DNA of 64,000 nucleotides from Ilyomonas limi (GCF_005233845.1 NZ_SZQL01000013.1:62001-126000), one strand, 5' to 3'; numbered from the stretch's first letter, positions 43,896 through 53,807 are shown. Notes: a model not told the origin generated them from the sequence alone. A program made the numbers and translations.

Positions 43896-44849
43896 TCAGG
43901 CTGGTTGTTTTTGGCGTTGAATGGCAGTCGTTAAATGCGAAAAATTAAATACCTTTTTAGTTGCTGTTGCTTTATCAAAGGCAACTACGGGTAATGTACT
44001 GTTTGTTAGTTCGGCCAATGCATTCCACAATGTTTGCTGGCTGGTTAATGTAATGGCAGCATCGTTTTCAGCTACCGGCAAATCATTCCAGATGTCTATT
44101 AAACGCAGGGATTGCCATTCTAATTGAAACAACTGCTGCTGTAAAAACTGTTTTACAAAATCATTCGCCGGTTGAAATAATAATTCAGTTGGTGTTGCTA
44201 ATTGTTGTATGCAGCCTTTGTCCATCAAACCAATTATATTGCCCAGTTCAAAAGCTTCCTGCACATCATGTGTAACAAGAATGATGGTTTTCTTTTTTAA
44301 TTCATCTAATTCTTTTAACTCCTTTCTTACCGCTGTACGCGTGAGCGGATCTAAAGCACCAAAAGGTTCGTCCATTAAGAGTATGGGTGGGTTAGCAGCT
44401 AATGCCCTTGCCAGGCCTACGCGTTGCATTTGCCCGCCACTTAATTGCGATGGATATACATGGCGATATTTCGCCGGTGACAACTGTAATTTATGTAGTA
44501 ATTCATCTGTTCTTTGTTCGATTCTTCCCTTATTCCATTTCAATAACCTGGGTACAATGGCAATATTTTCGGCTACGGTGTAATGTGGAAACAAACCATA
44601 ACCTTGTAATACATAACCAATGCTTCTTCGTAGTATTTCTGGCGGCTGCGAAAGAATATTTTTACCATTAATAAAGATGCTGCCGGAGGTAGGTTCAATC
44701 AGCCGGTTAATCATGCGTAGCGTAGTGGTTTTGCCCGAGCCGCTGGTGCCCAGCAATACCAATGTTTGCCCTGCATGTACAGTAAAAGACACATTACTTA
44801 CCGCAACTGTTTGCTGATACTTTTTAGTAAGCTGCTGCACTTCAATCAT
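43896..44849 (-). CDS. ATPase of the betaine-type ABC importer (EgtV-like)
   Basis: A 317-aa ABC ATPase of the OpuA/ProV/OpuC group that powers the permease encoded 1 base downstream. Walker A GTSGSGKT is at 34-41, Q-loop GYVLQGYGLFPHYTV at about 78-92, signature LSGGQ at 136-140, Walker B ILLMDEP at 156-162, and the switch histidine in VTHDVQEAF. A C-terminal extension of about 90 residues follows the nucleotide-binding domain (LPVVAFDKATATKKVFNFSHL near its end). It may be a degenerate CBS regulatory module like that of osmoregulated OpuCA. Order on the strand is ATPase, permease-SBP, then egtB and egtD. Confidence 0.92.
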   Translation of the reverse strand: MIEVQQLTKKYQQTVAVSNVSFTVHAGQTLVLLGTSGSGKTTTLRMINRLIEPTSGSIFINGKNILSQPPEILRRSIGYVLQGYGLFPHYTVAENIAIVPRLLKWNKGRIEQRTDELLHKLQLSPAKYRHVYPSQLSGGQMQRVGLARALAANPPILLMDEPFGALDPLTRTAVRKELKELDELKKKTIILVTHDVQEAFELGNIIGLMDKGCIQQLATPTELLFQPANDFVKQFLQQQLFQLEWQSLRLIDIWNDLPVAENDAAITLTSQQTLWNALAELTNSTLPVVAFDKATATKKVFNFSHLTTAIQRQKQPA

Positions 44850-44992
44850 CGTGTTTTAGTCATTGCATGAATACATTGATTACAAATGATACAGATAAAA
44901 ACATCTGTAAAATTTAAATTCACTTTTTGTTACAGGTTTACTATATAACTACTTCCAACGAATGTTAAAAGCTTAAAATTTTTTGTGCTTAT

Positions 44993-45298
44993 TTATACAA
45001 TCTGTAAGTAGTTTTCTTGTAATTCCACCTTTACTCCTTTCCAGCAACCAATCCGGTTTTTTATTTCCTTAGCTACTTCTTTCGGTTTGGGATAATGCCA
45101 TGCCGCATTTTTATTGATTGTGTCATTTACCTGCAGTGTATAATAGGAAGCCAATCCTTTCAACAAACAGGTAGTATGTGTATCAGAAAGTTGCAAATAT
45201 TCCTTATTTACCGCGTCCGGTGGAAAATAATGATTATTTTCTACTACAATCGTATCGTTACTTTCTGCAATTACCTGATTGTTCCAGATTGCTTTCAT
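44993..45298 (-). CDS. DUF427 family protein
   Basis: A 101-aa protein of the DUF427 family. Recognisable stretches are MKAIWNNQVIAES, VENNHYFPPDAV, TTCLLKGLASYYTLQV and AWHYPKPKEVAKEIKNRIGCWKGV near the end. The fold is a small beta barrel and the function is unknown. It lies about 140 bases upstream of the ABC transporter genes on the same strand. Co-transcription is possible but not shown. Confidence 0.88.
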   Translation of the reverse strand: MKAIWNNQVIAESNDTIVVENNHYFPPDAVNKEYLQLSDTHTTCLLKGLASYYTLQVNDTINKNAAWHYPKPKEVAKEIKNRIGCWKGVKVELQENYLQIV

Positions 45299-45429
45299 AG
45301 ATTTTATTGTATGCTATGCTAATGTATTTGAAGTTTTTTGCATTAACAGACTAAATCTATTACATTCCTGTTCTTTACAGTAATAAAATCTATTTGTCAG
45401 ATTATTCGTAATATTCTGCAGATTTTAGC

Positions 45430-46725
45430 CTATCGCTTTTTTAGCCACGCTTTTACCAACTCCACATCACTTTTGTGCCATGTAAAAAAATCCTTTACGC
45501 TTAAGTTATACTCCTTTTTAAACTGTACTAAATAATAACCAAGATGTACTGCATAGCCAACAGTACTTACAATTGCTGCTGCAATAATACCATATACCGG
45601 AACAAACAAATAATCGCCTGCGAGCACTACAATTAATGCCAGCAATGCGGCATACATGCTCACCCGCACATTGCCTTTACCCGAAAAAAAAGAACCCAAT
45701 ATTACCAGTACCGATACACAAAAAATGCCTGGCAACAGCAACAACATTGGCATCTGCATTTTATTGAAGGTAGCACCAAACACAAAAGGAAACAACCATC
45801 CGCCCACCAAAGCAACACCAATCATCAGGAATAAAAAAACAATAGAAAATAACCGCGCCAGCAGCATAATAGTTTCACTTACCAGTGCTCTGTTTTCGCC
45901 CGAAGACATTTGCGGCCATACCGCACTGGCAATGATTTGCGGGATAATGATCAGCATTTGTCCCAGCTTAGATACCTGCATATAATTACCTAAATCAGTA
46001 TCGGTGCACACCGGGCTGGCATGCACAAAATAATAATCTACGCGATATACAAAAAAAAACAGCACATTAGAAGCCAGTACCTGCAGGGAATAGTAGTAAA
46101 ACCGTTTTGTCTCTGCCCAGCGGGGCAATTGAAATTGTTGCCAGCTTTTATGTTGCAATATATAAGCAATTATTACTGCTACACCTTGCAATGGAAACAT
46201 GCAAAAATAAACATCGGTTATTAACTTGCCATCGTGCCGTTGTGTGTAAATAATGCTTGCTACAACAGCAAATGAAATATTAATAACAGCGAGTATAACA
46301 TTAGGCAGTAAAAAATTGCCATGCGCATAAAAGAGATTGCAAGCATAATTGGTAAGCATCAATCCTACGATGAAACAAAAAGCATATACTGCTACATCCA
46401 ATCCTTCAAACAAGCTGTTGATAGCATGGTGCCCTATAAAAAAAATAAAGAGAAAACAAAGTATGATCATCAAAGTCCACAGCAGGCAAAGCCATAATAT
46501 TTTATTAGCCTGGATGGTTTTAGATGCAATAAAATAAGTTATGCCACCTTCGAGGCAGCAACCGGCAATGAGATGAATGAGTGCAAAAGTGTTGGAGATG
46601 AAATAAATCTTACCCACGCCATCGGCATGCAAATAGTGCGATAAAACTACATTCACCAAAAACAAAGTAGCGAAGTACAAGCCGCGCCATACAATGCTTT
46701 GAGTAAGTAATTTCTTAAAATTCAT
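45430..46725 (-). CDS. Oligosaccharide flippase (MATE/MOP superfamily, Wzx-like)
   Basis: A 431-aa membrane protein with about twelve to fourteen hydrophobic helices in the pattern of Wzx/RfbX polysaccharide flippases. It opens SIVWRGLYFATLFLVNVVLSHYLHADGVGKIYF, typical of the family. A central segment YRVDYYFVHA and the later GIFCVSVLVILGSFFSGKGNVRVSMYAALLAL fit too. It would move lipid-linked oligosaccharides across the inner membrane. No glycosyltransferase genes lie nearby, so it is an orphan here. Confidence 0.8.
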   Translation of the reverse strand: MNFKKLLTQSIVWRGLYFATLFLVNVVLSHYLHADGVGKIYFISNTFALIHLIAGCCLEGGITYFIASKTIQANKILWLCLLWTLMIILCFLFIFFIGHHAINSLFEGLDVAVYAFCFIVGLMLTNYACNLFYAHGNFLLPNVILAVINISFAVVASIIYTQRHDGKLITDVYFCMFPLQGVAVIIAYILQHKSWQQFQLPRWAETKRFYYYSLQVLASNVLFFFVYRVDYYFVHASPVCTDTDLGNYMQVSKLGQMLIIIPQIIASAVWPQMSSGENRALVSETIMLLARLFSIVFLFLMIGVALVGGWLFPFVFGATFNKMQMPMLLLLPGIFCVSVLVILGSFFSGKGNVRVSMYAALLALIVVLAGDYLFVPVYGIIAAAIVSTVGYAVHLGYYLVQFKKEYNLSVKDFFTWHKSDVELVKAWLKKR

Positions 46726-47067
46726 GCAGCAAATGTTAGGAATTAAAGTGGATTATAAATACATGCAGCAGCAGGATTTTCAAACATAAATAGATATACT
46801 GCAAAGGTGCAGGAGCTTGAACCGGGATTTGGGGAGATTTGGCTGATTAACCTGATAGAAGGGCTTATTTTCTCTGTGCTACCCTGTGAAATTACATACA
46901 AATATCTGTGGTTAAACAAACACGTGCTCGCACAAAAAACCTATGTATATTCTTCAGTTGCAGTGTCCATGTGATTCTGCGAATGTGACACAAGGGAAGT
47001 TCCATAGCAGCACAGCAGTCAGTCACATAAAAATAAACATGCAGGTGGCATCATTGTTTTATCAGGC
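46726..47067. other. Divergent intergenic region with decayed repeat
   Basis: No supported gene between the flippase and fumC. A stretch near 46870-46915 (TCTCTGTGCTACCCTGTG, then ATATCTGTGG) resembles decayed intergenic repeats found elsewhere in the window. Confidence 0.4.
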
Positions 47068-47075
47068 TATCTTTG
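47068..47075 (+). promoter_or_regulatory. -7 element candidate for fumC
   Basis: TATCTTTG matches TAnnTTTG, 20 bases before ATG 47096. It supports that start over the upstream in-frame ATG at 46943. No -33 match at the expected spacing. Confidence 0.4.
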
Positions 47076-47095
47076 CCCATCTTAAATTACGCGAT

Positions 47096-48499
47096 ATGAA
47101 TTACCGTATAGAAAAAGACACGATGGGCGAAGTGCAGGTGCCCGCCGATGTATATTGGGGTGCACAAACGCAACGCAGCATCGAAAATTTTAAGATTGCG
47201 CAGGACATCAATAAAATGCCAAAGGAAATTATTAAAGCGTTTGCTTATCTCAAAAAAGCGGCTGCATTAACCAATCTTGAACTCGGCGTACTCTCGCAGG
47301 AAAAAGCCGATGCCATCGCACAGGTTTGTGATGAAATACTGGAAGGAAAACTGGATGATCAGTTTCCATTGGTAGTATGGCAAACGGGCAGCGGTACGCA
47401 AAGCAATATGAATGCGAATGAAGTAATTGCTTATCGTGCACACGTATTGCATGGCGGTGCATTGACCGATAAAGACAAGTTCCTGCATCCGAATGATGAT
47501 GTGAATAAATCGCAATCGAGCAATGATACCTTTCCTACCGCGATGCACATTGCAGCGTATAAAATGCTGGTAGAAACAACCATTCCCGGCATTGAAAAAC
47601 TACGTGATACACTGGCAAAAAAAAGTAGTGAATTTATGCACGTGGTGAAGATTGGCCGCACGCACTTTATGGATGCCACGCCGCTCACGCTCGGGCAGGA
47701 ATTCAGCGGCTATGTATCGCAGTTGAATCATGGGTTAAAAGCCATTAAAAATTCGCTGCCACACCTAAGCGAATTAGCGTTGGGTGGCACGGCGGTGGGC
47801 ACTGGCATTAATACACCAAAAGGTTATGCTGCTTTGGTAGCCAAACACATTGCACAACTCACCGGACTGTCGTTTATAACTGCCGAAAATAAGTTTGAAG
47901 CGTTGGCTGCTCACGATGCAATAGTAGAGGCACATGGCGCATTGAAAACAGTAGCTGTAAGCCTGATGAAAATTGCGAATGATATCCGTATGCTATCGAG
48001 CGGTCCCCGTAGTGGTATTGGCGAAATATTTATTCCGGATAACGAACCTGGTTCTTCTATCATGCCCGGCAAGGTAAATCCCACCCAATGCGAGGCATTA
48101 ACGATGATTGTCGCGCAAGTATTGGGCAATGACGTTGCTATAAATGTAGGCGGCTCCATGGGGCATTTTGAACTGAATGTATTTAAGCCGGTGATTATTT
48201 ATAACTTTTTACACAGTGCCCGCTTAGTTGGCGATGGTTGCGTAAGCTTTAATGATAAATGCGCCGCAGGTATAGAACCGATCGAAGCCAACATTAAAAA
48301 ACACGTGGATAACAGCCTGATGCTGGTAACAGCATTGAACCCAAAAATTGGCTATTACAAAGCTGCCGAAATTGCACAAAAGGCGCACAAGCAAGGCACT
48401 ACACTCAAAGAAATGGCAGTGCAGCTTGGTTATCTCACACCCGAAGAATTTGACCAGTGGGTAGTGCCGGCAAATATGGTGGGCGATTTGAACCAGTAA
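47096..48499 (+). CDS. fumC: Class II fumarate hydratase
   Basis: A 467-aa iron-independent fumarase that hydrates fumarate to L-malate in the TCA cycle. Family landmarks are [20 protein letters not shown] near the N terminus, [47 protein letters not shown] and the superfamily signature [17 protein letters not shown]. The frame is open to 46943, but the first 51 codons do not resemble the family and a promoter element lies inside them. The gene is monocistronic as far as seen. Confidence 0.96.
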   Translation: MNYRIEKDTMGEVQVPADVYWGAQTQRSIENFKIAQDINKMPKEIIKAFAYLKKAAALTNLELGVLSQEKADAIAQVCDEILEGKLDDQFPLVVWQTGSGTQSNMNANEVIAYRAHVLHGGALTDKDKFLHPNDDVNKSQSSNDTFPTAMHIAAYKMLVETTIPGIEKLRDTLAKKSSEFMHVVKIGRTHFMDATPLTLGQEFSGYVSQLNHGLKAIKNSLPHLSELALGGTAVGTGINTPKGYAALVAKHIAQLTGLSFITAENKFEALAAHDAIVEAHGALKTVAVSLMKIANDIRMLSSGPRSGIGEIFIPDNEPGSSIMPGKVNPTQCEALTMIVAQVLGNDVAINVGGSMGHFELNVFKPVIIYNFLHSARLVGDGCVSFNDKCAAGIEPIEANIKKHVDNSLMLVTALNPKIGYYKAAEIAQKAHKQGTTLKEMAVQLGYLTPEEFDQWVVPANMVGDLNQ

Positions 48500-48592
48500 A
48501 ATTTTAAACCCTTTTTAAGGTACAGGCAATTTTATTTTACGGGCAACGTTAATAGGTTCATACGCATCTTTTATTTACCACAACTATTCATT

Positions 48593-49525
48593 ATGAAGCG
48601 TTTATTGTTGTTCGGATTTCTTTTTATTCTGATCACTTCGGTTATCATGTCGTGCCAGAAAGAATTAAGTTATGAGGCAGACCAAAGCACCGGACACGGT
48701 ACATTGTATGATACTGCCAACTCATGCCAACCCATGGTTCCGAATGGTACTTATTACAATGGTGTATCTGCCAGCAGGGATACCAATTATGTAAAAGTGG
48801 TAGTTACCATTACGCAAACAGGCACTTACGAATTAAACACGGGTTTGAAGAACGGTTTTGGATTTAGTGATAGCGGCTATTTTGCCAAATTGGGTGTAGA
48901 TACGCTTTTGTTGCATGCTTATGGTACACCTATCCTGAACGTTCCGACAGATTTTACACTCACGCTGGATAGTTCTACCTGCGGCTTTACCATTAATGTG
49001 CAGGACAGCACCGGTACGGGCCTAGGCGGAGATGCCGGTGGTGTGATTGTAGGTGATAGCAGTTTTGTAGATCCGGCTCCGGCTGCTACCAACACGTGGC
49101 ATTTTACCGATTCAACCTCCAATCAAACCTATAGCGGCATTTTTGATGTTACCAACATTAATGATCCCCAAGGCGGTTTTTTGCAGAATGATACATTATT
49201 TGTAGTTGGTCAGTCCAGCACAACTGATACGCTGTTTGGATTAAAATTGGTAGTACCAGCTCAAAATATTGTTCCGGGTACAATATATCCTGTTACTGCA
49301 AACAATATTGTTGGCTTGCAAATAGTAACAGATCCCAACAACCCGGTAGTAATATATGGTGCTAATGATCAAACTGCAGCATCCGGTGCTCCCAACGGTA
49401 ATTCTTACATAACAATCACCAGCTACAGCAACGGTCAGTTAGCCGGTTCATTTCACGTTTATGCACAACGGTCCGATGGTATCCTTGTGCTGATAGCGGG
49501 TTCGTTTGATTGTACCGTCCGATAA
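48593..49525 (+). CDS. Lipoprotein of unknown function
   Basis: A 310-aa lipoprotein: short signal peptide then lipobox VIMSC (Cys21). The mature protein is rich in T, G, S, N and D with beta-strand periodicity and no charged helices. Two repeated halves can be guessed (YYNGVSASRDTNYVKVVVTI and TLFVVGQSSTTDTLFGLKLVV) without clear identity. It is probably an outer-membrane surface or periplasmic binding module. It is preceded by fumC and followed by a strong hairpin, so it is its own unit. Confidence 0.75.
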   Translation: MKRLLLFGFLFILITSVIMSCQKELSYEADQSTGHGTLYDTANSCQPMVPNGTYYNGVSASRDTNYVKVVVTITQTGTYELNTGLKNGFGFSDSGYFAKLGVDTLLLHAYGTPILNVPTDFTLTLDSSTCGFTINVQDSTGTGLGGDAGGVIVGDSSFVDPAPAATNTWHFTDSTSNQTYSGIFDVTNINDPQGGFLQNDTLFVVGQSSTTDTLFGLKLVVPAQNIVPGTIYPVTANNIVGLQIVTDPNNPVVIYGANDQTAASGAPNGNSYITITSYSNGQLAGSFHVYAQRSDGILVLIAGSFDCTVR

Positions 49526-49544
49526 CGTAGCTTACAACATATTG

Positions 49545-49586
49545 TACAACAACAAATGCCACTTTTAAGTGGCATTTGTTGTTGTA
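49545..49586. terminator. Long perfect hairpin after the lipoprotein gene
   Basis: 19-bp perfect stem with arm TACAACAACAAATGCCACT and a 4-nt loop. No long T tail, but position and strength suggest a terminator. The following 260 bases up to the TonB-like gene contain no other gene. Confidence 0.8.
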
Positions 49587-49832
49587 TGGAACGAACACCA
49601 GGGCTACTATGCGGCGGCTGGTATAACCTTTGGCACTACAAGCGCCAATCACTCACTGCTACACCTTTGCTCACTTTAGCAAGACTTACAACCTTACACT
49701 TCAGTTGCATATTTTAACAAGCACATGCTAAACTATTCACACACCTTTACTTCTTATTAAAAATTATGCACAGCAATGCTATAATGAAGGCTTGTTTGCA
49801 TTTTTGTAACAATACTTTTTTTATTCTGCCGT

Positions 49833-49840
49833 TACATTTG
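49833..49840 (+). promoter_or_regulatory. -7 element candidate directly before the TonB-like gene
   Basis: TACATTTG matches TAnnTTTG only 6 bases before ATG 49847. If used, the transcript would start at or near the start codon. No clear -33. Confidence 0.35.
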
Positions 49841-49846
49841 TAAAGT

Positions 49847-50737
49847 ATGGCTTCCACAATTACACATCAGGAGTTTGAAAGACAAAAAAATTTAAAAGCA
49901 TTGGGCTTAACAATAGCCGTATGCGCTATTCTTTTCTTGTTGATGTTTTTGATTAGCTGGACACTGCCAGCGCCCGAGCAACCTGTTGCGGACGAAGGCA
50001 TCGAAGTAAACCTCGGCAACAGTGATGTAGGAATGGGCAATATTGCGCCGGAAATACCCGGCGAAATGAGCAATAGCGATGAAACCACTATTCAATCGCC
50101 CAAAACAGCCTCCGCGCAGGCCGAACCTGAAGAGGCGAAAGAAGTAGCCGAAAACAACGACAACGATGTACCGGTTATTCATACATCACCCAAGCCCGAA
50201 AAAAAGCCGGCACCGGCAGCAGAATTACCTAAAGCAAAGAAAACCACCACACAACCGGTAGTTGCTGCCACGCCCAAGCCTCCCGCACCAAAGGCGGTTT
50301 ACAAGGGCGGAACCTCAGCAAATAATTCCGGTGGTAATGGCGGCGACACATACAATGGCGTGCGTAATCAGGGCATCGCCGGCGGTAATGGTGATCAGGG
50401 CAATCCCAATGGTAATCCTAACTCCGATAGTTATACGGGTAATGGAGGTACGGGTAAAAGTGGCGTAAGCATCCGTAGTGGTTTGAGTGGCAGAAGATTT
50501 ACACACCTGCCTTCTTTTACAGATGATTTCAACCAAAACGCAAAGGTAGCGGTAGACATCACTGTAAACAGCAGTGGCAATGTAATTCAGGCAATGGTAA
50601 ACCCGCGCGGCACCACCACTACTAATCAGAACATCAGAAGTATTGCTGTTACCAAAGCCCGTCAGCTAAAACTCAACAGCAGTACTGCCGAAGAACAAAC
50701 CGGCACCATCGTTTTCGATTTCAGGTTGCGTGGATAA
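49847..50737 (+). CDS. TonB-like energy transducer
   Basis: A 296-aa TonB/TolA-type protein. A cytoplasmic N-terminal stretch is followed by one membrane helix (TIAVCAILFLLMFLISW, about residues 23-39). A long P/A/K/T-rich and G/N-rich linker runs from about 60 to 215. The C-terminal domain (about 218-296) has FNQNAKVAVDITVNSSGNVI and TGTIVFDFRLRG as in TonB C-terminal modules. It would pass proton-motive energy to outer membrane receptors. Usual partners exbB and exbD are not adjacent. folC starts 26 bases downstream. Confidence 0.8.
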   Translation: MASTITHQEFERQKNLKALGLTIAVCAILFLLMFLISWTLPAPEQPVADEGIEVNLGNSDVGMGNIAPEIPGEMSNSDETTIQSPKTASAQAEPEEAKEVAENNDNDVPVIHTSPKPEKKPAPAAELPKAKKTTTQPVVAATPKPPAPKAVYKGGTSANNSGGNGGDTYNGVRNQGIAGGNGDQGNPNGNPNSDSYTGNGGTGKSGVSIRSGLSGRRFTHLPSFTDDFNQNAKVAVDITVNSSGNVIQAMVNPRGTTTTNQNIRSIAVTKARQLKLNSSTAEEQTGTIVFDFRLRG

Positions 50738-50763
50738 GCTCTAATAGTTGCATCTTTGCGAAC

Positions 50764-52053
50764 ATGAATTATCAGCAAACTATTGCTTATTTATATCATC
50801 AGTTGCCACTATTCAGCCGGTTGGGTGCTACAGCTATCAAAAAAGATTTAACCAATACGGTACAAATTTGCGAAGCGCTGGGCAACCCACAACAGCAGTT
50901 TACATCCATTCATGTTGCCGGTACTAATGGCAAAGGCTCGGTAAGCCACATGCTTGCAGCCATATTGCAAACAGCAGGCTACAAAACGGGCTTATATACT
51001 TCACCACATTTAAAAGATTTCAGGGAAAGAATTAAAGTAAACGGGCAACTGTGCGAAGAAGATTTCGTGGTACAATTCACAGAAAAAGTAAAGCCGTTAA
51101 TTGAAAGTATTCAACCATCTTTTTTTGAAATTACGGTAGCAATGGCTTTTGAATATTTTGCCCGGCAACAGGTGGATATTGCCATAATTGAAACCGGCCT
51201 CGGCGGAAGGTTGGACAGTACAAATGTTATTCAGCCCATACTCAGTATTATCACCAATATCAGCTATGACCACATGAATATTCTGGGCAATACCTTGCCC
51301 GAAATTGCTTTTGAAAAAGCAGGCATTATCAAGCAAAATACGCCGGTAGTAATTGGTGAAGTTGTTAGTGAAACCAAGGCTGTTTTTGATACAATGGCTG
51401 CGCAAAAAGCTGCACCCATCCTATATGCTGAAGACCAAAGATTTATCACTGAATTTACTTATCAGCATCATCAATTGAAACTAACCGTAGCAGACAAGAA
51501 AACGGATGAACATAATACCTATTTACTTGATCTGCCAGGTATCTATCAACGAAAAAATCTTCTTACTGTTTTAGAAGCAGTTCATCAGTTACAATTGCAA
51601 GGCTTTTCTATCACACACCAACACGTTGCAACGGCTTTGCAGCATGTAAAAAAATTAACCGGCTTGCATGGCCGCTGGGAAGTGGTTCATCAGCAGCCTG
51701 CCGTTATTGTGGATGTGGCGCATAATGAAGATGGTATGAAGCAGCTGGCAGCACAATTAGAACTGGCAACCTACCGTCAGTTATATATCGTTGTTGGTAT
51801 GGTAAAAGATAAAGAGATAAGTAAATCATTATCTTACTTACCCAAAACCGCGCATTACTGTTTTACCAAAGCACAAACGCCGCGCGCTTTGCCCGAAGAA
51901 GAATTGCAGGCTATTGCAGCTTCCTTAGGCTTGCATGGTGCAACGTATCCAAACGTTAATGCAGCCTTACAGGAAGTGCTGACTCATGCGCATAAAGATG
52001 ATTTAGTACTGGTTTGCGGCAGCGTATTTCTAGTAGCAGAAGTAGAGTTGTAA
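50764..52053 (+). CDS. folC: Folylpolyglutamate synthase/dihydrofolate synthase
   Basis: A 429-aa Mur-ligase-type enzyme that adds glutamates to folates and often also makes dihydrofolate from dihydropteroate. The ATP loop GTNGKGS is at residues 53-59. SPHLKDFRERIKVNG, AIIETGLGGRLDSTN and the Mur-like C-terminal HGRWEVV and VDVAHNEDG motifs fit the family. Whether it has both activities cannot be read from the motifs alone. Its stop is 13 bases from the stop of the convergent epimerase gene. Confidence 0.95.
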   Translation: MNYQQTIAYLYHQLPLFSRLGATAIKKDLTNTVQICEALGNPQQQFTSIHVAGTNGKGSVSHMLAAILQTAGYKTGLYTSPHLKDFRERIKVNGQLCEEDFVVQFTEKVKPLIESIQPSFFEITVAMAFEYFARQQVDIAIIETGLGGRLDSTNVIQPILSIITNISYDHMNILGNTLPEIAFEKAGIIKQNTPVVIGEVVSETKAVFDTMAAQKAAPILYAEDQRFITEFTYQHHQLKLTVADKKTDEHNTYLLDLPGIYQRKNLLTVLEAVHQLQLQGFSITHQHVATALQHVKKLTGLHGRWEVVHQQPAVIVDVAHNEDGMKQLAAQLELATYRQLYIVVGMVKDKEISKSLSYLPKTAHYCFTKAQTPRALPEEELQAIAASLGLHGATYPNVNAALQEVLTHAHKDDLVLVCGSVFLVAEVEL

Positions 52054-52066
52054 TACGTAATAAATA

Positions 52067-52999
52067 TTACTTTCTTTGGATCAATTGCACCAACGCCGCC
52101 TCAATGGTGGAATAAGAAAATGAAAAGCCACTCTGCAATATTTTATCAGCATTTACGGTTGTACTTTTAAGTACTTCCACACTCATTTCGCCAAGCGTCA
52201 GTTGGAGTGCAAATGCCGGAATATGTATGGGTAAATAAGCATTGCCACGCATCTTTTTTGCCAGCGCAAGCGTGAGTTCTTTATTAGTTACAGGCGCTGG
52301 TGCCACTGCATTATACACGCCATTCATTTTTTCGTTTTGTATGGCGGCAAGATACATGCGACAAATGTCTTCAATATGTATCCAGCTTACTACCTGGCTG
52401 CCACTGCCCAATATAGCTGCAATACCTGCTTTTAAAGGCTTTTTAAATTCTGCCAAAGCACCGCCTTCGTTACTTAATACAATACCCGTGCGCAGCTTAA
52501 TCAATCGCTTGCCAAGCATTCTCACAGGCTCTATGCTTTCTTCCCAAAGACGGCAGGTTTCGCCCAAAAAATCATTGGAAGAAAGTTCATCTTCAGTAAA
52601 GCCATTTTTGCGTGAAGTATAACTATCTGGCCCATAACAGCCAATAGCAGAGGAAGCTACAACGGCAGTGATATGGTTATCGGTTTCGGATAAAGCTTTT
52701 ACCAGTAAAGCGCTGCTCTTTGTACGGCTCTCTACAATTTCTTTTTTTCTGGCTTTTGTCCAGCGCCTATCTGCTACGCCCGCACCAGTAAGATGAATGA
52801 TGTAGTCTGCTTTTGCAATGGCTGTTGTATCTATCTCACCGGTGTGTATATTCCAATGTGCAATGGAAGGGTTGCTTTGCATATTGCTATCTTGCCGGCT
52901 ATGGCTGAAAATGATAACATTATATCCTTTTTTAATGAGCAACGCAGTGAGCTGCTTTCCTATCAATCCTGTACCACCTGTGATGATGACTGTTTTCAT
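52067..52999 (-). CDS. TIGR01777-type NAD(P)-binding epimerase
   Basis: A 310-aa short-chain dehydrogenase-like protein of the SDR39U1/YfcH group. The Rossmann motif GGTGLIGKQL is at residues 8-17. IHLTGAGVADRRWTKARKKEI is the subgroup hallmark, and SSAIGCYGP supplies the catalytic region. RTGIVLSNEGGALAEF and VVSWIHIEDI follow. The substrate of this subgroup is unknown. It converges with folC. Confidence 0.92.
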   Translation of the reverse strand: MKTVIITGGTGLIGKQLTALLIKKGYNVIIFSHSRQDSNMQSNPSIAHWNIHTGEIDTTAIAKADYIIHLTGAGVADRRWTKARKKEIVESRTKSSALLVKALSETDNHITAVVASSAIGCYGPDSYTSRKNGFTEDELSSNDFLGETCRLWEESIEPVRMLGKRLIKLRTGIVLSNEGGALAEFKKPLKAGIAAILGSGSQVVSWIHIEDICRMYLAAIQNEKMNGVYNAVAPAPVTNKELTLALAKKMRGNAYLPIHIPAFALQLTLGEMSVEVLKSTTVNADKILQSGFSFSYSTIEAALVQLIQRK

Positions 53000-53149
53000 G
53001 TTAATGCTTAAAATAAAGCTAAGCAGTAAAATTAAAGGTAACTACTTCTTCTCTTAAGATAATTGAGATAATAGTTATTGTTTAATGCCTGCTTTATATA
53101 ACGGTATTTCATCTGGCATTGTTTTTAATCCACTTCCATAAAAACAAAA

Positions 53150-53662
53150 ATGAGATACAATAAAAGATTTTCGTGGTGGCAGTTAGCATTTGCATCTGTT
53201 GTGGTTTCTGCAATTGGTGGACTATCGTCGGGAAAACCCAATAGCCAAGAAAGAAAATTATATGAAAAAGAACTAAAACAAGCTCCATGGGCGCCACCGG
53301 GCTGGTTGTTTGCACCGGCATGGACAATCAACAATTTTTTTCTCTTAAAAGCGTTAGAGCAACTACTACACCGTAAGGATATTGATAAAAAGAAAAAGCT
53401 ATTGATTGAACAGGCAATCATCTGGATCATTTTCTTTTCATTCAACTATATCTATTTCAACAGGAAAAGTACGGTGCTTGCTGCTTTATGGACCATAACT
53501 GATGCAGCACTTGCAACCAGCAGTTTTATTATCAGCAGAAAAAGTAATAAGAGCTTCTCATTACTCTATTTACCGCTGCTTGGCTGGACCTCTTTTGCCA
53601 GTACAATAGCCATTTATCAGGCATTAAAAAACAATGATCCTGTACTTCATTTCAACCCGTGA
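53150..53662 (+). CDS. tspO: TspO/MBR family tryptophan-rich protein
   Basis: A 170-aa membrane protein of the TspO/peripheral benzodiazepine receptor family, with five predicted helices. The family core WAPPGWLFAPAWTI (about residues 46-59) is intact, and the last helix has YLPLLGWTSFASTIAIYQ. The family binds porphyrins, and in bacteria affects tetrapyrrole and stress responses. The gene stands alone. The usual N/W pair in the fourth helix is only partly kept. Confidence 0.87.
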   Translation: MRYNKRFSWWQLAFASVVVSAIGGLSSGKPNSQERKLYEKELKQAPWAPPGWLFAPAWTINNFFLLKALEQLLHRKDIDKKKKLLIEQAIIWIIFFSFNYIYFNRKSTVLAALWTITDAALATSSFIISRKSNKSFSLLYLPLLGWTSFASTIAIYQALKNNDPVLHFNP

Positions 53663-53807
53663 AAGCTGCATTAATAGATAAAATTATACAATAACAGAAC
53701 AGGCGCTTTGGTAGATTCACAAACAGTTATACTAACTAAAGAGCCCGCTCTGTTATCAACAATATATTCCGCCTTTAGCGGTGTCCTTCGCGGGCAAATA
53801 ATCTGCT

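Noticed and set aside
46943-47095. Extended N terminus of fumC
   Set aside because: No resemblance to fumarases and a -7 promoter element lies inside; ATG 47096 fits the family.
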